From contig CAZQTW010000124.1 of NCBI GenBank assembly GCA_964596165.1, positions 1 through 8,540 of the forward strand: DNA of 8,540 nucleotides, in the 5' to 3' direction. Positions 6,665 through 8,540 of the stretch are shown piece by piece (the first letter of the stretch is position 1; each line of letters starts with the position of its first letter). Below the pieces are notes generated by a model that was not told the DNA's origin, made no database searches, and saw only the letters and a program-made list of their open reading frames with translations. This DNA comes from CAYUQT01 sp964596165. Lineage in GTDB: Bacteria; Planctomycetota; Phycisphaerae; UBA1845; JAFGLZ01. A program made the position numbers and the translations under genes.

Positions 6665-6694
6665 TTGTCCAACCGGAAGATCGCCCCATAGAAT
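6665..6694 (+). promoter_or_regulatory. Candidate promoter of the first pseudopilin gene
   Basis: TTGTCC (6665-6670) and TAGAAT (6689-6694) are 18 nt apart. The -10 matches the consensus at five of six positions. It leaves a 113-nt interval to the ATG at 6808. The second pseudopilin gene has TTGCCT, 18 nt and TAGAAT at nearly the same distance, which raises the likelihood of both. The -10 overlaps an AGAATCCGG string also present in the heptamer array, so chance similarity is possible. Confidence 0.4.
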
Positions 6695-6807
6695 CCGGTG
6701 AGGGATGGGGTGACCGTCCTCATACACGCCGCAGGGCCCGGACCGCTTGCAGTAGGAACCAAGGGATCGCATCGAGCGGCCGGTACCCCCGCAAAGGAGC
6801 GCATGCC

Positions 6808-7839
6808 ATGACAACACCAAACAAACGACACGAACATAAGCTTTTCAGAAATGAAGGCTTCACACTGATCGAACTGCTGGTGGTGGTAGCCATCATCGCC
6901 CTGCTGATCTCGATCCTACTGCCATCGCTCAGCAAGGCCCGGGCGCAAGCGAGAACGACAGTCTGTGCGTCGCGGATCGGCCAACTGGCCAAGGCGATGC
7001 TCTTGTATGCGGACGATTTCAATGAGACACCGCCGTTCATGGGCCTGGGTTGGGAAGACATCCCCACATTCGGCGGCAGCACTGCCAATGCACCCTATGA
7101 CATACCCAGGATGACGAAACAGCAATGGGCCATCGCCGAGGATTGGGTCAGCCCCAAGTTCGACCTGATGTGGAACAAGACGGAGCAAGATTGGCCGACA
7201 ACGGGGTGCGGCGTACGGTTTGGGTCTTTGTACCCATATTCACGATTCGAAAACCTCTATCGCTGCCCGGAGTTTGAACGGATCCAGACCAAGAGCCAGA
7301 ATCAGTTCAACTACACGCGAACGATACTGGGACGAAAGTGGGTCTTCGGTGGACAGATTGGCGCGGGGGCCAACGGTGGCGTCAATGAGTCTGACTATTG
7401 GGGAAGCAGCGATTTTGGCGCGCCGGGTTACATCATGAAAGTCGGAGGCATCTACTCTCCCGGTACGCTGAACTTCTTAATCGACGAGATGTGGAACCGT
7501 CACGTCGCAGCCGATCCGACGGAACAGGTCCCCTTCGGAAAGTCAGGAGCTGTGGAGGGTGGGTGGTCAGCTAACGATTGCATGTACTACGCACTCCAGG
7601 ACGAGATTGGCCAGTATCACGGGTCTGATGTGACCGGTAGGTACTCGATGGACACGTCCAAGGTCAAGAGAGGTAATTCCGCTTTCTATGACGGACACGT
7701 GTCGCTCGAAAGGGATCCGTTGCCCGGGAGGGTTGATATGAATCTGGGGTCAGTACTTTTCCAGTACAAAGATGACGTGGTGGACTGGTTAAATGGTTAT
7801 GTCTACGCCCAACGGGGCCGGTTGCTGATTCCACAATGA
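6808..7839 (+). CDS. PulG-like pseudopilin with type IV prepilin N-terminus
   Basis: This 343-residue protein has a class III prepilin signal. A 17-residue leader ends in Gly17, cleavage is expected before Phe18, and Glu22 is the conserved +5 Glu (GFTLIELL). The hydrophobic helix runs to about residue 40, followed by LLPSLSKAR (37-45). It should be inserted in the inner membrane, then cleaved and methylated by a prepilin peptidase. The globular part has YRCPEF (151-156) and a late NSAFYDGHV (290-298), the DGH element common in planctomycete PulG-like proteins. The usual His about nine residues before the DG is not there; the nearest, His271, is 24 residues before Asp295. The role (type II secretion-like pseudopilin or surface protein) is unknown, and no secretion ATPase or other machinery is nearby. 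The start has AAAGGAG 8 nt upstream. A paralogue follows at 8212. Confidence 0.88.
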   Translation: MTTPNKRHEHKLFRNEGFTLIELLVVVAIIALLISILLPSLSKARAQARTTVCASRIGQLAKAMLLYADDFNETPPFMGLGWEDIPTFGGSTANAPYDIPRMTKQQWAIAEDWVSPKFDLMWNKTEQDWPTTGCGVRFGSLYPYSRFENLYRCPEFERIQTKSQNQFNYTRTILGRKWVFGGQIGAGANGGVNESDYWGSSDFGAPGYIMKVGGIYSPGTLNFLIDEMWNRHVAADPTEQVPFGKSGAVEGGWSANDCMYYALQDEIGQYHGSDVTGRYSMDTSKVKRGNSAFYDGHVSLERDPLPGRVDMNLGSVLFQYKDDVVDWLNGYVYAQRGRLLIPQ

Positions 7840-8211
7840 GGGTGTTTCGCCCACCCGGCTGCCCTCGCCCCGACGCTTTGACCCGGATGGCGTGCTACCG
7901 CACATCGCAGCCGCCCTCGCCCATGCAGGCCGAACATGATCACCGGTTAGCCCAAATGCAAATGCCAGACGTGCGCGGGGCCTCGCGCTCCACGATCATG
8001 GCCGGGCGTCATATCCGGTCGAATCCGTGAAGTCACCATGTAGGGCATTATTCGTTGACTACACTTGCCTCAAGCCAACTTGGACCCGTAGAATTGTCTG
8101 AAGGAAGTGTGCTGGCTTCCCGATGCATGTCGAAAGGGTTGGGCGTCCGGGACATACGAAAACGGGGTTGTCAGGTCTGACGCCGGTCAATCCGACAAGG
8201 GAGCACCGACC
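7840..8211. other. Intergenic region between the two pseudopilin genes
   Basis: This 372-nt stretch has no supportable gene. It begins directly after the stop with a short 5-bp hairpin (7840-7844 with 7852-7856) that lacks a U-run. The last 150 nt hold a candidate promoter and a leader of about 117 nt for the second pseudopilin. Short open frames here lack ribosome sites and recognisable domains. Confidence 0.6.
8065..8094 (+). promoter_or_regulatory. Candidate promoter of the second pseudopilin gene
   Basis: TTGCCT (8065-8070) and TAGAAT (8089-8094) are separated by 18 nt, 117 nt before the ATG at 8212. The -10 hexamer and spacer are the same as upstream of the first pseudopilin. A TTGACT at 8055-8060 is too far from this -10 to pair with it. 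Confidence 0.4.
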
Positions 8212-8540
8212 ATGACTACTCGGCGGAGTAGAGCCGCTCGACGTTCTGCTTGGCGCCCGGGCTTTACGTTGATCGAACTCCTGGTGGTGGTGGCGATCAT
8301 CGCCCTGCTGATCTCCATCCTCCTGCCGTCGCTGAGCAAGGCGCGGGAGCAGGCCCGCACCGTCTTGTGTGCCAGTCGGATAGCTCAAATGACCAAGTCG
8401 ATGATGATCTATGCTGAGGATTTCAACGAAACACCGCCCTTCATTATTCGCGACGCCGACACCGATGACCCGATGGAAAACAGCGGGAGGTCGTGTCAAA
8501 TCCTGTGTAAATTCGTTTGGGGCATCCTCGCGACTTACAC
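8212..8540 (+). CDS. Second PulG-like pseudopilin, paralogue of the first (3' end missing)
   Basis: 109 codons are visible before the right edge. The leader is Arg-rich (MTTRRSRAARRSAW), 17 residues long like that of the first copy, with cleavage expected between Gly17 and Phe18 and Glu22 at +5. From Phe18 to Phe77 it matches the first pseudopilin at 50 of 60 residues by my count, including LLPSLSKAR and DFNETPPF, and then diverges abruptly. That pattern is normal for planctomycete pseudopilin families, where a constant stem carries variable heads. The start has AAGGGAG 8 nt upstream, the same spacing as the first copy. At the DNA level many differences in the shared block are at third codon positions. 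The function is unknown; the two may be co-assembled or alternative subunits. Confidence 0.88.
   Translation, partial: MTTRRSRAARRSAWRPGFTLIELLVVVAIIALLISILLPSLSKAREQARTVLCASRIAQMTKSMMIYAEDFNETPPFIIRDADTDDPMENSGRSCQILCKFVWGILATY

Noticed and set aside
6508..6837. Small protein on the minus strand before the first pseudopilin
   Set aside because: Its sequence comes from translating the dispersed-repeat-like segment and the pseudopilin start. It has no ribosome site or domain.
7840..7856. Hairpin GGGTG / CACCC right after the first pseudopilin stop
   Set aside because: It is well placed, but has a five-bp stem and no U-run, so a terminator call is not supported.
7875..7939. Coding-like stretch reading RFDPDGVLPHIAAALAHAGRT and then a stop
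   Set aside because: The composition looks protein-like, but the frame is short, opens just after a stop, and has no ATG or ribosome site. It could be a gene relic but cannot be supported.

Overview
The window reads as a stretch of a high-GC Planctomycetota chromosome, most likely class Phycisphaerae. The best clue is the pair of pseudopilin-like genes at the right end. Their N-terminal block (GFTLIELL, then an Ala/Ile/Leu-rich helix, then LLPSLSKAR) is typical of the large PulG-like families of that phylum. The lone gatB and the zinc-ribbon/membrane/glycine-rich protein at the left edge also fit. The assignment is an inference from style and family, not from a marker gene.

Left block, minus strand, read from right to left: a cellobiose 2-epimerase-like sugar epimerase (4802-3516), erythronate-4-phosphate dehydrogenase PdxB (3387-2245), a glutamine synthetase-family ligase (2115-754), and a zinc-ribbon protein with one membrane segment that runs off the left edge (580-1). 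The gaps are 128, 129 and 173 nt, so the genes are co-oriented but not tightly packed, and a single operon is not proven. PdxB serves pyridoxal 5'-phosphate synthesis, the glutamine synthetase homologue makes gamma-glutamyl amides, and the epimerase interconverts sugars at C2. No single pathway joining them is evident.

Right block, plus strand: gatB (4990-6480) is divergent from the epimerase gene across a 187-nt shared regulatory region with a candidate promoter and a perfect 12-bp palindrome. It encodes the B subunit of the tRNA-dependent amidotransferase. No gatA or gatC is seen here. After a 327-nt gap come two tandem pseudopilin genes (6808-7839 and 8212 to the right edge), separated by 372 nt. 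Each has a strong Shine-Dalgarno site at the same spacing and a similar candidate promoter about 115 nt upstream.

The intergenic DNA is notable. Short arrays with a 7-bp period and related units (AGAATCC, GGAACCC, GAAACCC) lie on both sides of the pdxB-epimerase gap, in opposite orientations, and again just after gatB. In the pdxB leader the two arrays can pair into a stem-loop ending 8 nt before the start codon. A degenerate copy of a CACAGAG/CACGGAG-type dispersed repeat lies before the first pseudopilin. I found no tRNA, rRNA, CRISPR array, insertion sequence or phage gene, and nothing that amounts to a clear new defence or biosynthetic system.
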